Shown: piece by piece, positions 28,875-37,638 of the stretch | Layout: each line of letters opens with the position of its first letter | Numbering within the stretch: the first letter of the stretch is position 1 | Origin: Actinomadura physcomitrii | Lineage (GTDB): Bacteria; Actinomycetota; Actinomycetes; Streptosporangiales; Streptosporangiaceae | Assembly (NCBI RefSeq): GCF_008923205.2 | Contig: NZ_WBMS02000007.1 | Coordinates: 186,001 to 250,000 of the forward strand | DNA length: 64,000 nucleotides | Direction: 5' to 3' | Position numbers and translations under genes: made by a program | The notes under the pieces: model-generated | Seen by the model: only the letters and a program-made list of their open reading frames with translations | The model's database searches: none | Told to the model about the DNA's origin: nothing

Positions 28875-31396
28875 CCGGCGCCCTGAACCGCAGGGCGTTC
28901 CTCGGCACGGCGGGCGCCGCTTCGGCGGCGCTCGCCCTCCCCGCCCTGCCCGCACGGCCCGCCCGCGCCGAAACCGTCCGCGTGTCGCCGAAGCCGGCGC
29001 TCGCACCGTTCCCGCTGTCGGACGTCACGCTGCTGGACGGCCCGTTCCGCGCGAACATGACCCGTACCTGCACCTACCTGAAGTTCGTCGACGCCGACCG
29101 GCTCCTGCACACCTTCCGGCTGAACGTGGGGCTGCCGTCGTCGGCGGAGCCGTGCGGCGGCTGGGAGGCGCCGGACGTCCAGCTGCGCGGCCACTCCACC
29201 GGGCACCTGCTGTCGGCGCTCGCGCAGGCGCACGCCAACACCGGCGACGACGCGTACGCGGCCAAGGGCCGGTACATCGTCGGCGAGCTGGCGAAATGCC
29301 AGGCGGCCTCGCCGTCGGCCGGGTTCGGCGCCGGGTACCTGTCGGCGTTCGAGGAGGCCGTCTTCGACCAGATGGAGGCGGGCGGCCACCCCTGGGCGCC
29401 GTACTACACCCTCCACAAGATCATGGCCGGGCTGCTCGACCAGTACCGGCTGAGCGGCAACGCGCAGGCGCTGACCGTGCTCAAGGGGATGGCGTCCTGG
29501 GCCGGAACCCGCACGGCCAAGCTGAGCACCGCCCAGATGCAGGCGGTGCTCGGCGTCGAGTTCGGCGGCATGAACGACGTGCTCGCCGAGCTGTACCAGG
29601 TCACCGGCGACCCCGAGCACCTGGCGACGGCCCGCCGCTTCGACCACGAGGCGGTCTTCGGACCGCTCGCCGCCCGCACCGACGCCCTCGACGGCCTGCA
29701 CGCCAACACCCAGATCCCCAAGATCGTCGGTGCGGTGCGCGAGTACGAGGCGACCGGCGAGACCCGCTACCACGACATCGCCGCCTTTTTCTGGGACACG
29801 GTCGTCCACCACCATTCCTACGTGATCGGCGGGAACAGCAACAACGAGCTCTTCTGCCCGCCCGGCGAGATCGCCAGCCGGCTCGGCTCCGACACCTGCG
29901 AGAACTGCAACTCCTACAACATGCTGAAGCTCTCGCGGCTGCTGTTCCTGCACGACCCGTCCGCGTCCGCCTACATGGACTACTACGAGTGGACGCTGCT
30001 CAACCAGATGCTCGGCGAACAGGACCCCGACTCCGAGCACGGGTTCGTCACCTACTACACCGGCCTGTGGCCCGGCTCGCAGCGCGAGGTCAAAGGCGGC
30101 CTGAAGGCGGCGCCCGGCAGCTACAGCTCCGACTACGACAACTTCTCCTGCGACCACGGCACCGGAATGGAGACGGCGACGAAATTCGCCGACAGCATCT
30201 ATTTCCGTTCCGGTGACGAGATGTACGTCAACCTCTTCATTCCGTCCGAGGTGACCTGGAAGGAACGCGGAATCGGGCTCCGGCAGGAGACCGGGTACCC
30301 GCACTCCGACCGGACGCGGCTGACGGTGACGTCCGGCTCGTCCCGGTTCACGCTGAAGATCCGGGTGCCGGGCTGGCTCGGCGCGCGCGGCGCCCGGCCC
30401 CGGATCAAGGTGAACGGCGCCGCCGTGCCGGTGAAGGCCCGTCCCGGGACCTACGTCGCGATCGAGCGGCACTGGAAGCGCGGCGACGTCGTCGACGTCG
30501 CGATGCCGATGGCGCCAGTGTGGCGGAAGGCGCCCGACAACCCGTGCGTCCAGGCCGTCAGCGTCGGCCCGGTCGTCCTGGCGGGGGAGTACGGAGACCG
30601 GACGCTCAACGCGTTCCCGGCGATCGACCCGCGCTCTCTGCGCGCCGACCGCGGTGCTCCGCTGGCCTACACCGCCACGGCGGACGGCGCGACCGTGAAG
30701 CTGAAGCCGTTCGCCGAAGTCCAGCACGAGCACTACACGGTGTACTGGGCGACGCCCGCGCCGCGCCGCAAGCCCGCGCTGCTGGCGCACTTCCCCCTCA
30801 CCGGGCGGAGCCTCGCCGACGCGACGGGCCGGTGGCCGGACGCGTCGCTGGCGTCCGGCGCGGCGTGGGCCGAGGACGGCGGCGCGGTCGTGCTCGACGG
30901 CACCGGCGGCCACGTCGCGCTGCCCGCCGGGCTCCTGTCCGGGCTCGACGCGCTGACCGTCTCCCTCTGGCTGAACCTCGACACCGTCCCCAACAACACG
31001 CGGGTGTTCGACCTCGGGTTCAACAAGACGACGTACTTCGCCGTCATCGCCCGGACCGGGTCGGCCAAGGCCCGCTTCACCATGAAGATCACCGGCATGG
31101 ACGGCGAGGACTACGCCGACGCGCCGTCCGCCCTCCCCGCCGGCGCCTGGACCCACGTCGCCGTCACCGCCGGGGGCGGATCGGCGGTCCTGTACGTCGA
31201 CGGGGTCCCGGCCGGACGCAACGACGCCCTCGTCATGAGCCCCCTCGCACTCGGCGCCACCACGCACAACTACCTCGGCCGCTCCCAGGACACCCGCAAC
31301 CCGGCCATGGACGGCCAGGTCACCGGGTTCCGCCTCTACGACCACGTCCTGACGGCCGACGAGATCGCCTCCCTGCACACGCAGGGCCGTTCCTAG
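28871..31396 (+). CDS. Tat-exported GH127-type beta-L-arabinofuranosidase with LamG domain
   Basis: 841 residues. The ATG overlaps the previous stop (ATGA). Signal LNRRAFLGTAGAASAALALP. Residues about 45-620 form the DUF1680/GH127 fold: LSDVTLLDGPFRANMTR, RGHSTGHLLSALAQ, YTLHKIMAGLLDQY. Compared with Bifidobacterium HypBA1 (Glu322, Glu338, Cys340, Cys417, Cys418), the counterparts are E326 (NNELF), E344 and C346 in TCENCNSYN, C427 (nucleophile position) and D428 in NFSCDHGTGMET. Thus one zinc-binding Cys is Asp here. Residues about 640-841 are a LamG-type sandwich (HFPLTGRSLADATG ... WTHVAVTAGGGSAVLYVDG), likely for polysaccharide binding. It probably removes beta-linked L-arabinofuranose, which fits a rhamnogalacturonan or arabinan-bearing target. 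Confidence 0.85.
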   Translation: MTGALNRRAFLGTAGAASAALALPALPARPARAETVRVSPKPALAPFPLSDVTLLDGPFRANMTRTCTYLKFVDADRLLHTFRLNVGLPSSAEPCGGWEAPDVQLRGHSTGHLLSALAQAHANTGDDAYAAKGRYIVGELAKCQAASPSAGFGAGYLSAFEEAVFDQMEAGGHPWAPYYTLHKIMAGLLDQYRLSGNAQALTVLKGMASWAGTRTAKLSTAQMQAVLGVEFGGMNDVLAELYQVTGDPEHLATARRFDHEAVFGPLAARTDALDGLHANTQIPKIVGAVREYEATGETRYHDIAAFFWDTVVHHHSYVIGGNSNNELFCPPGEIASRLGSDTCENCNSYNMLKLSRLLFLHDPSASAYMDYYEWTLLNQMLGEQDPDSEHGFVTYYTGLWPGSQREVKGGLKAAPGSYSSDYDNFSCDHGTGMETATKFADSIYFRSGDEMYVNLFIPSEVTWKERGIGLRQETGYPHSDRTRLTVTSGSSRFTLKIRVPGWLGARGARPRIKVNGAAVPVKARPGTYVAIERHWKRGDVVDVAMPMAPVWRKAPDNPCVQAVSVGPVVLAGEYGDRTLNAFPAIDPRSLRADRGAPLAYTATADGATVKLKPFAEVQHEHYTVYWATPAPRRKPALLAHFPLTGRSLADATGRWPDASLASGAAWAEDGGAVVLDGTGGHVALPAGLLSGLDALTVSLWLNLDTVPNNTRVFDLGFNKTTYFAVIARTGSAKARFTMKITGMDGEDYADAPSALPAGAWTHVAVTAGGGSAVLYVDGVPAGRNDALVMSPLALGATTHNYLGRSQDTRNPAMDGQVTGFRLYDHVLTADEIASLHTQGRS

Positions 31397-31406
31397 GAGA
31401 GACCCC

Positions 31407-34400
31407 TTGCGCAACCCGATGCGCGGCCTCGCGGCCGCAGCGGTGACCGCCGTCCTGCCCCTCAGCCTCCTCGCCGCGCCGGCGCACGCCGCCGCCCCCG
31501 CGGGCGTCACCGGCCTGCGGGCCGACGACCTGTCCCAGGCGCTCGGCATCGACGACACCACCCCGCCCCTCACCTGGCAGCTGCGCGGCGGCCGGAACAC
31601 CGCCCAGACCGCCTACCAGATCCAGGCCGCCACCAGCGAGAAGGCGCTGCACCGGGGCCGCCCCGACCTGTGGGACTCCGGCCGCGTCGCCTCCGCCGCC
31701 CAGCGCACCGACTACGCCGGCAAGGCGCTCGGCAGCCGCACCCGCGTGTACTGGCGGGTCCGCGTGTGGACGGGCCCGAAGGCGTCCGGCTGGTCGGCGC
31801 CGTCCTGGTTCGAGACCGGCCTCACCGCCCAGAGCGACTGGCAGGGCCGCTGGATCGGCCAGAAGGACTGGCAGACCAGCACCAAGAAGCCCGACCCGAT
31901 CGTGGTGAAGCTGCCGAAGACCACCGCCCGCTACGTCCGCCTCGACGTCACCAAGCTGGGGCTGCCGATGGTCGAGCAGGTGCCGGACGAGACGTACCGG
32001 CTCCAGCTCGCCGAGCTGGAGGTCCGCGACTCCGCCGACCCCGGCACGAACCTCGCCGCCGGGCGGACCGTCACCGCGTCCGACAACGGCGGCAACGTCA
32101 ACCGCAAGTGGGGCACCCGCTACCTCACCGACGGGACGGAGACGACGAACCAGGAGTTCGCCGGCTGGTCCAGCTCCGCCTACACCAAGGCGGACGTCTC
32201 GGACGCGCCGCTGACGCTGACCGTCGACCTCAAGGACGCCAAGGCGTTCGACGAGGTCCTGCTGTTCCCGCGCACCGACCAGCCCGCCGAGGGCGGGAAG
32301 GTCCCGTACGCGCCCGCCGACTTCACCGTCGGCACGTCCGACGCCGCCGACGGCGCGTTCGAGAACCGCGCGGCCGTCACCGGGCAGCAGCCGCCGGAGT
32401 CGCCGATCCCCGAAGCGCTGCCGATCTTCGCCAAGGACTTCTCGCTGCCGCGCGGCGTCCGCGACGCCCGCCTCTACGTCGCCGGGCTCGGCGTCTACGA
32501 GGCGCGGCTCAACGGCCGCCGCATCGGCGACGCCGAGCTCGAACCCGCCAACACCGGGTACGCCGAGCGCGTCCAGTACGCGACGTACGACGTCACGAAG
32601 ATGCTGCGGCCCGGCGGCAACACGCTCGGCGTCGAACTCGGCAACGGCACCGCCAACGTGATCTCCACGCCCGACCGGTACCGCAAGTTCTCCGGCACCA
32701 TCAGCGACCCCAAGCTGATGGCGCAGCTGGAGGTCACGCTCGCGAACGGGCAGGTCGTGCGGGTCGCCAGCGACGGGACGTGGAAGACCGTCCTCGGGCC
32801 CGTCACCTTCTCCAACTGGTACGGCGGCGAGGACCACGACGCCCGCCGCGAGCGCCCCGGCTGGGACCGGCCCGGCGCGTCCCGCTCCGGCTGGGAGGCC
32901 GCCGTCCCGGTGGCGGCGCCCGGCGCGCTCAGCGGGCGCGAGGCCGAACCCGTCCGCGTCGTCGAGACCCTGCCCGGCAAGCGGGTCGGCTCCGGCGACG
33001 GCTACCAGGTCTTCGACATCGGCCGGGTCATCGCCGGACGCCCCGAGATCACCGTCACCGCGCCCGCCGGCACCGCCGTGCGCGTCTACCCGTCCGAGAG
33101 CCTCAAGGACGGCCGCGCCGACCAGTCGATCAGCAACGTCGGCGCGCCGATCTGGGACCAGTACACGACCCGCACCTCGCGCGCCGAGACCTGGCACCCG
33201 CAGTTCTCCTACGGCTCGTTCCGGTACCTGGAGGTGCGCGGCCTGCCCGCCGGCGCGACGATCACCGTCCGCGGGCAGGCGCTGCGCAACGACACCGCGT
33301 CCGCCGGCACGTTCAGCTCGTCCAACGACCTCATCAACGGGATCCACGGGCTGATCAGGCGCGCCATCGAGAACAACATGCAGAGCATCCTCACCGACTG
33401 CCCGAGCCGCGAGAAGCTCGGCTGGCTGGAGCAGGACCACCTCGTCGGCGACGCCCTCGCCGCCAACTACGACGTGCACGCGCTGCTGCGCAAGGTCGTC
33501 CAGGACATGGCGGACGCGCAGACCGACACCGGCCTCATCCCGTCCACCGTGCCGGACTACACCGTCCTCGCCGGCGCCTACCGCGACGACCCCAACTGGG
33601 GCGGCGCGTTCGTCGTCGTCCCGTGGCAGCTGTACCAGAACTACGGCGACACCGAGACGATGCGGACGTACTACGCGCAGATGAAGAAGTACTCCGCCTA
33701 CCTGGAGGCCCGCGCGACCGACGGGCTCACCGACTACAGCCTCGGCGACTGGTTCACGCCCGACCGGACGTTCCCGAAGATGGTGTCGGGCACCTACGGC
33801 TACTGGCGCGTCAACGACACCCTCGCCAAGATCGCCGGGGTCCTCGGCGAGACCGCCGACGCCGCCGCCTACAAGGCCAAGGCGGACCAGAGCGTCAAGT
33901 CCCTCACCGACAAGTACTACGACGCCTCCACCGGCACGTTCGCGGGCGGCGGCCAGGGCGCCGAGGCCATCGCCCTCGACATGGGCGCGGTGCCCGCGGC
34001 CGACCGGCAGAAGCTCCTCGACCACCTGGTGTCCAGCGTGAAGGACGCCGGCTACCACCTGCTGCTCGGCGAGATCTCGCTGCCGTCGGCGTTCCGCGTC
34101 CTGCCCGACGACGTCGTCTACCGGATCGCCACGCAGACCGACAGCCCCAGCTACGGCTACCAGGTCGTGCACGGCAACACCGCCCTCGGCGAGTCGTGGG
34201 ACGGCGGCAGCGGCCAGTCGCAGGACCACTTCATGCTCGGCTCGATCGACTCGTGGTTCACCTCCCGCCTCGCCGGCATCCAGCAGGCGGCCGGCTCCAC
34301 CGGCTACCGGAACCTGGTCGTCGCCCCGGCCGTCGTCGGCGACCTGACCAGCGCGTCCGCGACCCGGCAGACCCCGTACGGCGAGGTCCGCTCGTCCTGG

Positions 34401-34535
34401 ACGCGCGACGGCGGCAAGGTCACGCTGACCGTCACCGTCCCGGCCGGCGGCACCGCCGAGGTCCACGTCCCCGGCACCGCCGAACCCGCGAAGGTCGGCT
34501 CCGGCACCTGGACCTTCCACGGCACCGTCGCCTGA
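31407..34535 (+). CDS. Secreted GH78 alpha-L-rhamnosidase with inserted discoidin-like domain
   Basis: 1042 residues. A TTG at 31407 sits six bases after AGGAGA, better placed than the ATG at 31419, which would still leave a usable signal peptide (ending APAHA). Layout: Ig-like domain (LGIDDTTPPLTWQL), discoidin-like insert (LTVDLKDAKAFDEVLLFPRTD), rhamnosidase N-domain with ELEPANTGYAERVQYATYDV, barrel. DCPSREKLGWLEQ gives D664 and E669; E929 (LGESWDGG) is the general base. The third member of the DCPxREKLGW group in the locus, with the 6839 and 17330 genes. Ends the second unit just before a strong hairpin. Confidence 0.87.
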   Translation: MRNPMRGLAAAAVTAVLPLSLLAAPAHAAAPAGVTGLRADDLSQALGIDDTTPPLTWQLRGGRNTAQTAYQIQAATSEKALHRGRPDLWDSGRVASAAQRTDYAGKALGSRTRVYWRVRVWTGPKASGWSAPSWFETGLTAQSDWQGRWIGQKDWQTSTKKPDPIVVKLPKTTARYVRLDVTKLGLPMVEQVPDETYRLQLAELEVRDSADPGTNLAAGRTVTASDNGGNVNRKWGTRYLTDGTETTNQEFAGWSSSAYTKADVSDAPLTLTVDLKDAKAFDEVLLFPRTDQPAEGGKVPYAPADFTVGTSDAADGAFENRAAVTGQQPPESPIPEALPIFAKDFSLPRGVRDARLYVAGLGVYEARLNGRRIGDAELEPANTGYAERVQYATYDVTKMLRPGGNTLGVELGNGTANVISTPDRYRKFSGTISDPKLMAQLEVTLANGQVVRVASDGTWKTVLGPVTFSNWYGGEDHDARRERPGWDRPGASRSGWEAAVPVAAPGALSGREAEPVRVVETLPGKRVGSGDGYQVFDIGRVIAGRPEITVTAPAGTAVRVYPSESLKDGRADQSISNVGAPIWDQYTTRTSRAETWHPQFSYGSFRYLEVRGLPAGATITVRGQALRNDTASAGTFSSSNDLINGIHGLIRRAIENNMQSILTDCPSREKLGWLEQDHLVGDALAANYDVHALLRKVVQDMADAQTDTGLIPSTVPDYTVLAGAYRDDPNWGGAFVVVPWQLYQNYGDTETMRTYYAQMKKYSAYLEARATDGLTDYSLGDWFTPDRTFPKMVSGTYGYWRVNDTLAKIAGVLGETADAAAYKAKADQSVKSLTDKYYDASTGTFAGGGQGAEAIALDMGAVPAADRQKLLDHLVSSVKDAGYHLLLGEISLPSAFRVLPDDVVYRIATQTDSPSYGYQVVHGNTALGESWDGGSGQSQDHFMLGSIDSWFTSRLAGIQQAAGSTGYRNLVVAPAVVGDLTSASATRQTPYGEVRSSWTRDGGKVTLTVTVPAGGTAEVHVPGTAEPAKVGSGTWTFHGTVA

Positions 34536-34539
34536 CGAC

Positions 34540-34582
34540 CCGGGCCCGCCCTCCCATCACCCCCCGGGGAGGGCGGGCCCGG
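34540..34582. terminator. 16-bp bidirectional terminator hairpin
   Basis: The arm at 34540-34555 (CCGGGCCCGCCCTCCC) pairs perfectly with 34567-34582 around an 11-base loop. It lies four bases after the last rhamnosidase stop and 26 bases before the end of the convergent oxidase gene, so it can stop transcription from both sides. Confidence 0.85.
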
Positions 34583-34608
34583 CGCCAGCGCACCGCCCCG
34601 GGGCGGTG

Positions 34609-35136
34609 TCATGTCGCGAAGGTCCAGCGGGTCGCGGCGTACGGCTCGACGAACGCGACGCCGACCGCGGCGCGGACGGTGAAGCGGTACAGGTGCCACG
34701 GCGGCGGGCCCGCGCTCTGCGCGCTGTACGGGGCGGTGAACGCGTCGCCGTCGACCTGTGCGGGCCAGCCGCCCTCGCGGTAGGCGGCGGCGACGGGTTC
34801 GAGCACGGCCGGGTCGGTGACCCGCGCCGCCTCGCCTTCGAGGACGAGGTCCAGGCCCTCCAGCCGGGCGGACAGCGTGCACGCCGGGTTCCGCGCGAGG
34901 TTGCGGGACTTGCGCGTGCCGGGGCCGCTGGTGAAGTACAGATCGCCGTCGTGCCACAGGGCGCCGATGCCGGCCGAGTGGGGCCGGCCGTCCGGGCGGA
35001 CCGTGCCGAGGAAGACGGGCGTCTCCATCCGCGGCAGGCCCTCGGCCAGCGCGGTCCGGGCCCGTTCCCAGGGCATCGGGCCGCCGCTGTCGTAGATGTC
35101 CAGGTCTTTGACGTCGACGGGTTCGCGGTCGGTCAT
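34609..35136 (-). CDS. Pyridoxamine 5'-phosphate oxidase-like flavin/F420-binding protein
   Basis: 175 residues from ATG 35136 (GAGAGGTGACAGCC upstream); an ATG at 35199 is possible but lacks a ribosome site. Split-barrel fold: TPVFLGTVRPDGRPHSAGIGALW, DGDLYFTSGPGTRKSRNLARNPACTLSARLEGLDLVLEGEA, then GDAFTAPYSAQSAGPPPWHLYRF. This pattern fits the family of small FMN- or F420-binding oxidoreductases rather than true PdxH, which has extra C-terminal PLP-binding residues. Role unknown. Stands alone, convergent with the glycosidase unit. Confidence 0.8.
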   Translation of the reverse strand: MTDREPVDVKDLDIYDSGGPMPWERARTALAEGLPRMETPVFLGTVRPDGRPHSAGIGALWHDGDLYFTSGPGTRKSRNLARNPACTLSARLEGLDLVLEGEAARVTDPAVLEPVAAAYREGGWPAQVDGDAFTAPYSAQSAGPPPWHLYRFTVRAAVGVAFVEPYAATRWTFAT

Positions 35137-35386
35137 GGCTGTCACCTCTCCGTTCGTGCGGTCTCGAGAGATATGACCGGCGAGCGCCCGGGAACTCATC
35201 GGCTCGCGATCACCGGGGACGCCCTCCGCCGGCTCGCCGCACGCGTCCGGCCGCCCGAGCCGCGGCAGGGCGGCGTGCGAGGCTGCTCACAGGTTCGGTG
35301 CCCGATCTGCTGGGCACGGCTCTCCTGGCACGGCGGATTTCCGGACCGGCGGATTCCAGGCAGGCGCCATCCGAAGGGGGAGGACC

Positions 35387-36217
35387 ATGACCGTACCCGA
35401 CGTCAGGCTCAACGACGGGGCCATGATGCCGCAGCTCGGCTTCGGGGTGTTCCAGGTGTCCGACGAGGAGGCCGAGCACGCCGTGGAGGTCGCGCTGCGC
35501 GACGGCTACCGCAGCGTCGACACCGCCAGCGCCTACGGCAACGAGGAGGGCACCGGCCGCGCGCTGCGCGCGTCCGGGCTGCCGCGCGAGGAGCTGTTCG
35601 TCACCACCAAGCTGTGGAACAGCGACCAGGGCTACGACCGGACGCTCCGGGCGTTCGACGCCAGCATGCGCCGCCTCGGCCTGGACTACCTCGACCTGTA
35701 CCTGATCCACTGGCCGATGCCCGGCCACGACACCTACATGGACACCTGGCGGGCGTTCCAGAAGCTCCAGGAGGACGGCCGGATCCGCTCGATCGGCGTC
35801 TCCAACTTCACCGTCGACGCGCTGCGCCGAGTGATGGACGAGTCCGGCACGGTGCCCGCGGTCAACCAGATCGAGCTGCACCCCTACTTCCAGCAGGACG
35901 GCCTCCGCGCGTTCCACCGGGAGCACGGCATCCACACCGAGGCCTGGGCGCCGCTCGGGCAGGGCCAGGGCCTGCTGGACGACCCGGCGCTCGCCCGCAT
36001 CGCGCAGGCGCACGACCGGACCCCGGCGCAGGTGGTGCTGCGCTGGCACCTGCAGATCGGCAACGTGGTCATCCCGAAGTCGGTGACGCCGAGGCGGATC
36101 GCCGAGAACATCGACGTGTTCGGCTTCGACCTCGGCCCGGACGACATGAAGACGATCGCCGAGCTGGACAAGGGCGCCCGGGTCGGCCCCGACCCGGCCA
36201 CCTTCGAGATGGCCTGA
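35387..36217 (+). CDS. Aldo/keto reductase
   Basis: 276 residues, NADPH-dependent carbonyl reductase of the AKR5-like bacterial group (2,5-diketo-D-gluconate reductase type). Catalytic tetrad visible: D45 (RSVDTASAYGNE), Y50, K75 (VTTKLW) and H108 (YLIHWP). Cofactor region IPKSVTPRRIAENIDVF near the C-terminus. The start follows GGGGGAGGACC. Physiological substrate unknown. The 250-bp gap upstream (35137-35386) is the divergent promoter region with the oxidase gene. It contains a small GTGCCC/GGGCAC hairpin at 35298-35317 but no recognisable operator. Confidence 0.92.
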   Translation: MTVPDVRLNDGAMMPQLGFGVFQVSDEEAEHAVEVALRDGYRSVDTASAYGNEEGTGRALRASGLPREELFVTTKLWNSDQGYDRTLRAFDASMRRLGLDYLDLYLIHWPMPGHDTYMDTWRAFQKLQEDGRIRSIGVSNFTVDALRRVMDESGTVPAVNQIELHPYFQQDGLRAFHREHGIHTEAWAPLGQGQGLLDDPALARIAQAHDRTPAQVVLRWHLQIGNVVIPKSVTPRRIAENIDVFGFDLGPDDMKTIAELDKGARVGPDPATFEMA

Positions 36218-36230
36218 CCTCCGGGGCGCG

Positions 36231-37292
36231 TCAGGGGCGGCGGCGCCAGGCGGCGAGCGCCGCGTCGACGTCGGCGCGGATGCGGTCGCGGGCCGCGCGG
36301 CGCGGCACCCCGGACATCAGCAGCGCGTCGTAGCCGGTGTCGAGGTGCCGGATCGAGGCGATGACGGCGAGCGTGACGGCGTTCTCGTCCAGGTCGCGGC
36401 CCGCCGCCGTGCGGCCGACCCGCCCGCTGCCGCGCAGCCCGGCGTGCCGGGCGATCTCCTCGGCGCGGCCGGGCGGGCAGCCGGGGAACAGCCGGACGAT
36501 CTCGACGGCCATCCGCTCCTGGAAGCCGGCGTCCTCGGCGGCGCGGCGCTCCCGGTCGCGGTCGCGGCGGCGGGCGCGCGCGTCCTCGTCGGCGAGGCAC
36601 TGCTCCTCGGCGCGCTCCAGCGCCGCCTCCTCGACCAGCACGCCGCGCCGCTCGTAGCGCTTGCGGCGCCGGTTGTGCCGGACGACGACGGCCGACAGCC
36701 CGCTCTCCTTCTTCGCGCGGCGGCTCAGCGCGGCGTTCCCGGACGGCAGGAACACCAGGTGCCCGAGGTCGGCGCAGTCCAGGCAGAGCGGCGCGCCGTC
36801 CTCGATGACCTGGAGGCCGCCGGGGGAGTGGCAGCCGCCGCACGTCCAGTCGCCCGCCGGCATCAGGACGGTGAGGTCGGGCGCCTTGGCCTGCCGGGCG
36901 GCGAGGCGCTCGCGCTGCGCGGGGGTCAGCTCGGGCGACAGCCAGTGCGTGCGGTGGTCGCGTTCGGCGGCGGCGCTCCCGCTCGCGGTGAAGCGCAGCT
37001 CGCGGTGGTCGCGGGTGGCGGCCGGGTAGGGGGTCTCGGCGGGCTCCAGGCCGTTCGCCTCGGCCCAGGCGCGCAGGGCGCGCAGCGCGGCGGCGATCCG
37101 GTCGGGGCGGACGGCCATCGCGGCGTGCAGGTGGTCGTGCCGCCCCTGCCGCCACTCGTCGACGGTCGCGGTCCGGAGCCAGCCGAGCCGGACGAACACC
37201 TCCACGGGCGCCACGGTCCGGGACCGCTTCAGCAGCTCTCCGGCGGCGTCCGACACCCGGCGCGCCAGCCGGGACTCATGCACCTCGCTCAC
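36231..37292 (-). CDS. DUF2293 domain-containing protein with zinc-ribbon-like motif
   Basis: 353 residues from GTG 37292. N-terminal helical part, then DWTCGGCHSPGGLQVIEDGAPLCLDCADLGH, two CxxC pairs that look like a zinc ribbon (about residues 155-185), a basic stretch RHNRRRKRYERRG, a charged coiled region, and a C-terminal DUF2293 domain (RMAVEIVRLFPGCPPGRAEEIARHAGLRGSGRVGR ... VTLAVIASIRHLDTGYD). The function of DUF2293 is not known. The zinc motif and basic stretch suggest nucleic-acid binding, which is inference only. It converges on the aldo/keto reductase gene with a 13-bp gap. Confidence 0.8.
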   Translation of the reverse strand: MSEVHESRLARRVSDAAGELLKRSRTVAPVEVFVRLGWLRTATVDEWRQGRHDHLHAAMAVRPDRIAAALRALRAWAEANGLEPAETPYPAATRDHRELRFTASGSAAAERDHRTHWLSPELTPAQRERLAARQAKAPDLTVLMPAGDWTCGGCHSPGGLQVIEDGAPLCLDCADLGHLVFLPSGNAALSRRAKKESGLSAVVVRHNRRRKRYERRGVLVEEAALERAEEQCLADEDARARRRDRDRERRAAEDAGFQERMAVEIVRLFPGCPPGRAEEIARHAGLRGSGRVGRTAAGRDLDENAVTLAVIASIRHLDTGYDALLMSGVPRRAARDRIRADVDAALAAWRRRP

Positions 37293-37376
37293 GGCGCACC
37301 ACGCTATAGGACCCCTCGGACGATACCCCCCGACCTGCGTCGATCACGAAAAGTCACGCAGCGTAGCGTTCTGTGC

Positions 37377-37589
37377 ATGGGGGACGATCGGACGAGCTGG
37401 ACGGGCCCGGGCGGTCTGCGCGTGACGGCGGTGCGGCTGTCGGGGGCGCACGGGGTGTGGGCGGCGCTCGCGGGCGTGCGCGGAGCCGGCGCGTACCTCG
37501 TGACGCGGAACGGCGAGATCGTCGGCTACTACGCCACCGTGGAGGAGCTCGCGGACGTGCTGGACCTGGCCGAGCTGCGCGCCGACTAG
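37377..37589 (+). CDS. Small protein of unknown function (70 residues)
   Basis: MGDDRTSWTGPGGLRVTAVRL opens a compact acidic protein that ends with YLVTRNGEIVGYYATVEELADVLDLAELRAD. No family recognised. Codon usage is typical of the genome (third positions nearly all G or C), and the alternating beta pattern followed by a C-terminal helix suggests a real folded domain. Divergent from the DUF2293 gene across an 84-bp gap with the AT-richer stretch GATCACGAAAAGTCACG. No good ribosome site precedes the ATG, so it may be leaderless. Confidence 0.65.
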   Translation: MGDDRTSWTGPGGLRVTAVRLSGAHGVWAALAGVRGAGAYLVTRNGEIVGYYATVEELADVLDLAELRAD

Positions 37590-37638
37590 GGACCCTGCCC
37601 TGGGCCGTGCTAGGGGAAATCCCCCGGGGGTCACCGGT

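Noticed and set aside
35298..35317. Short GTGCCC/GGGCAC hairpin upstream of the aldo/keto reductase
   Set aside because: Six base pairs only; such repeats are expected by chance at this GC content.
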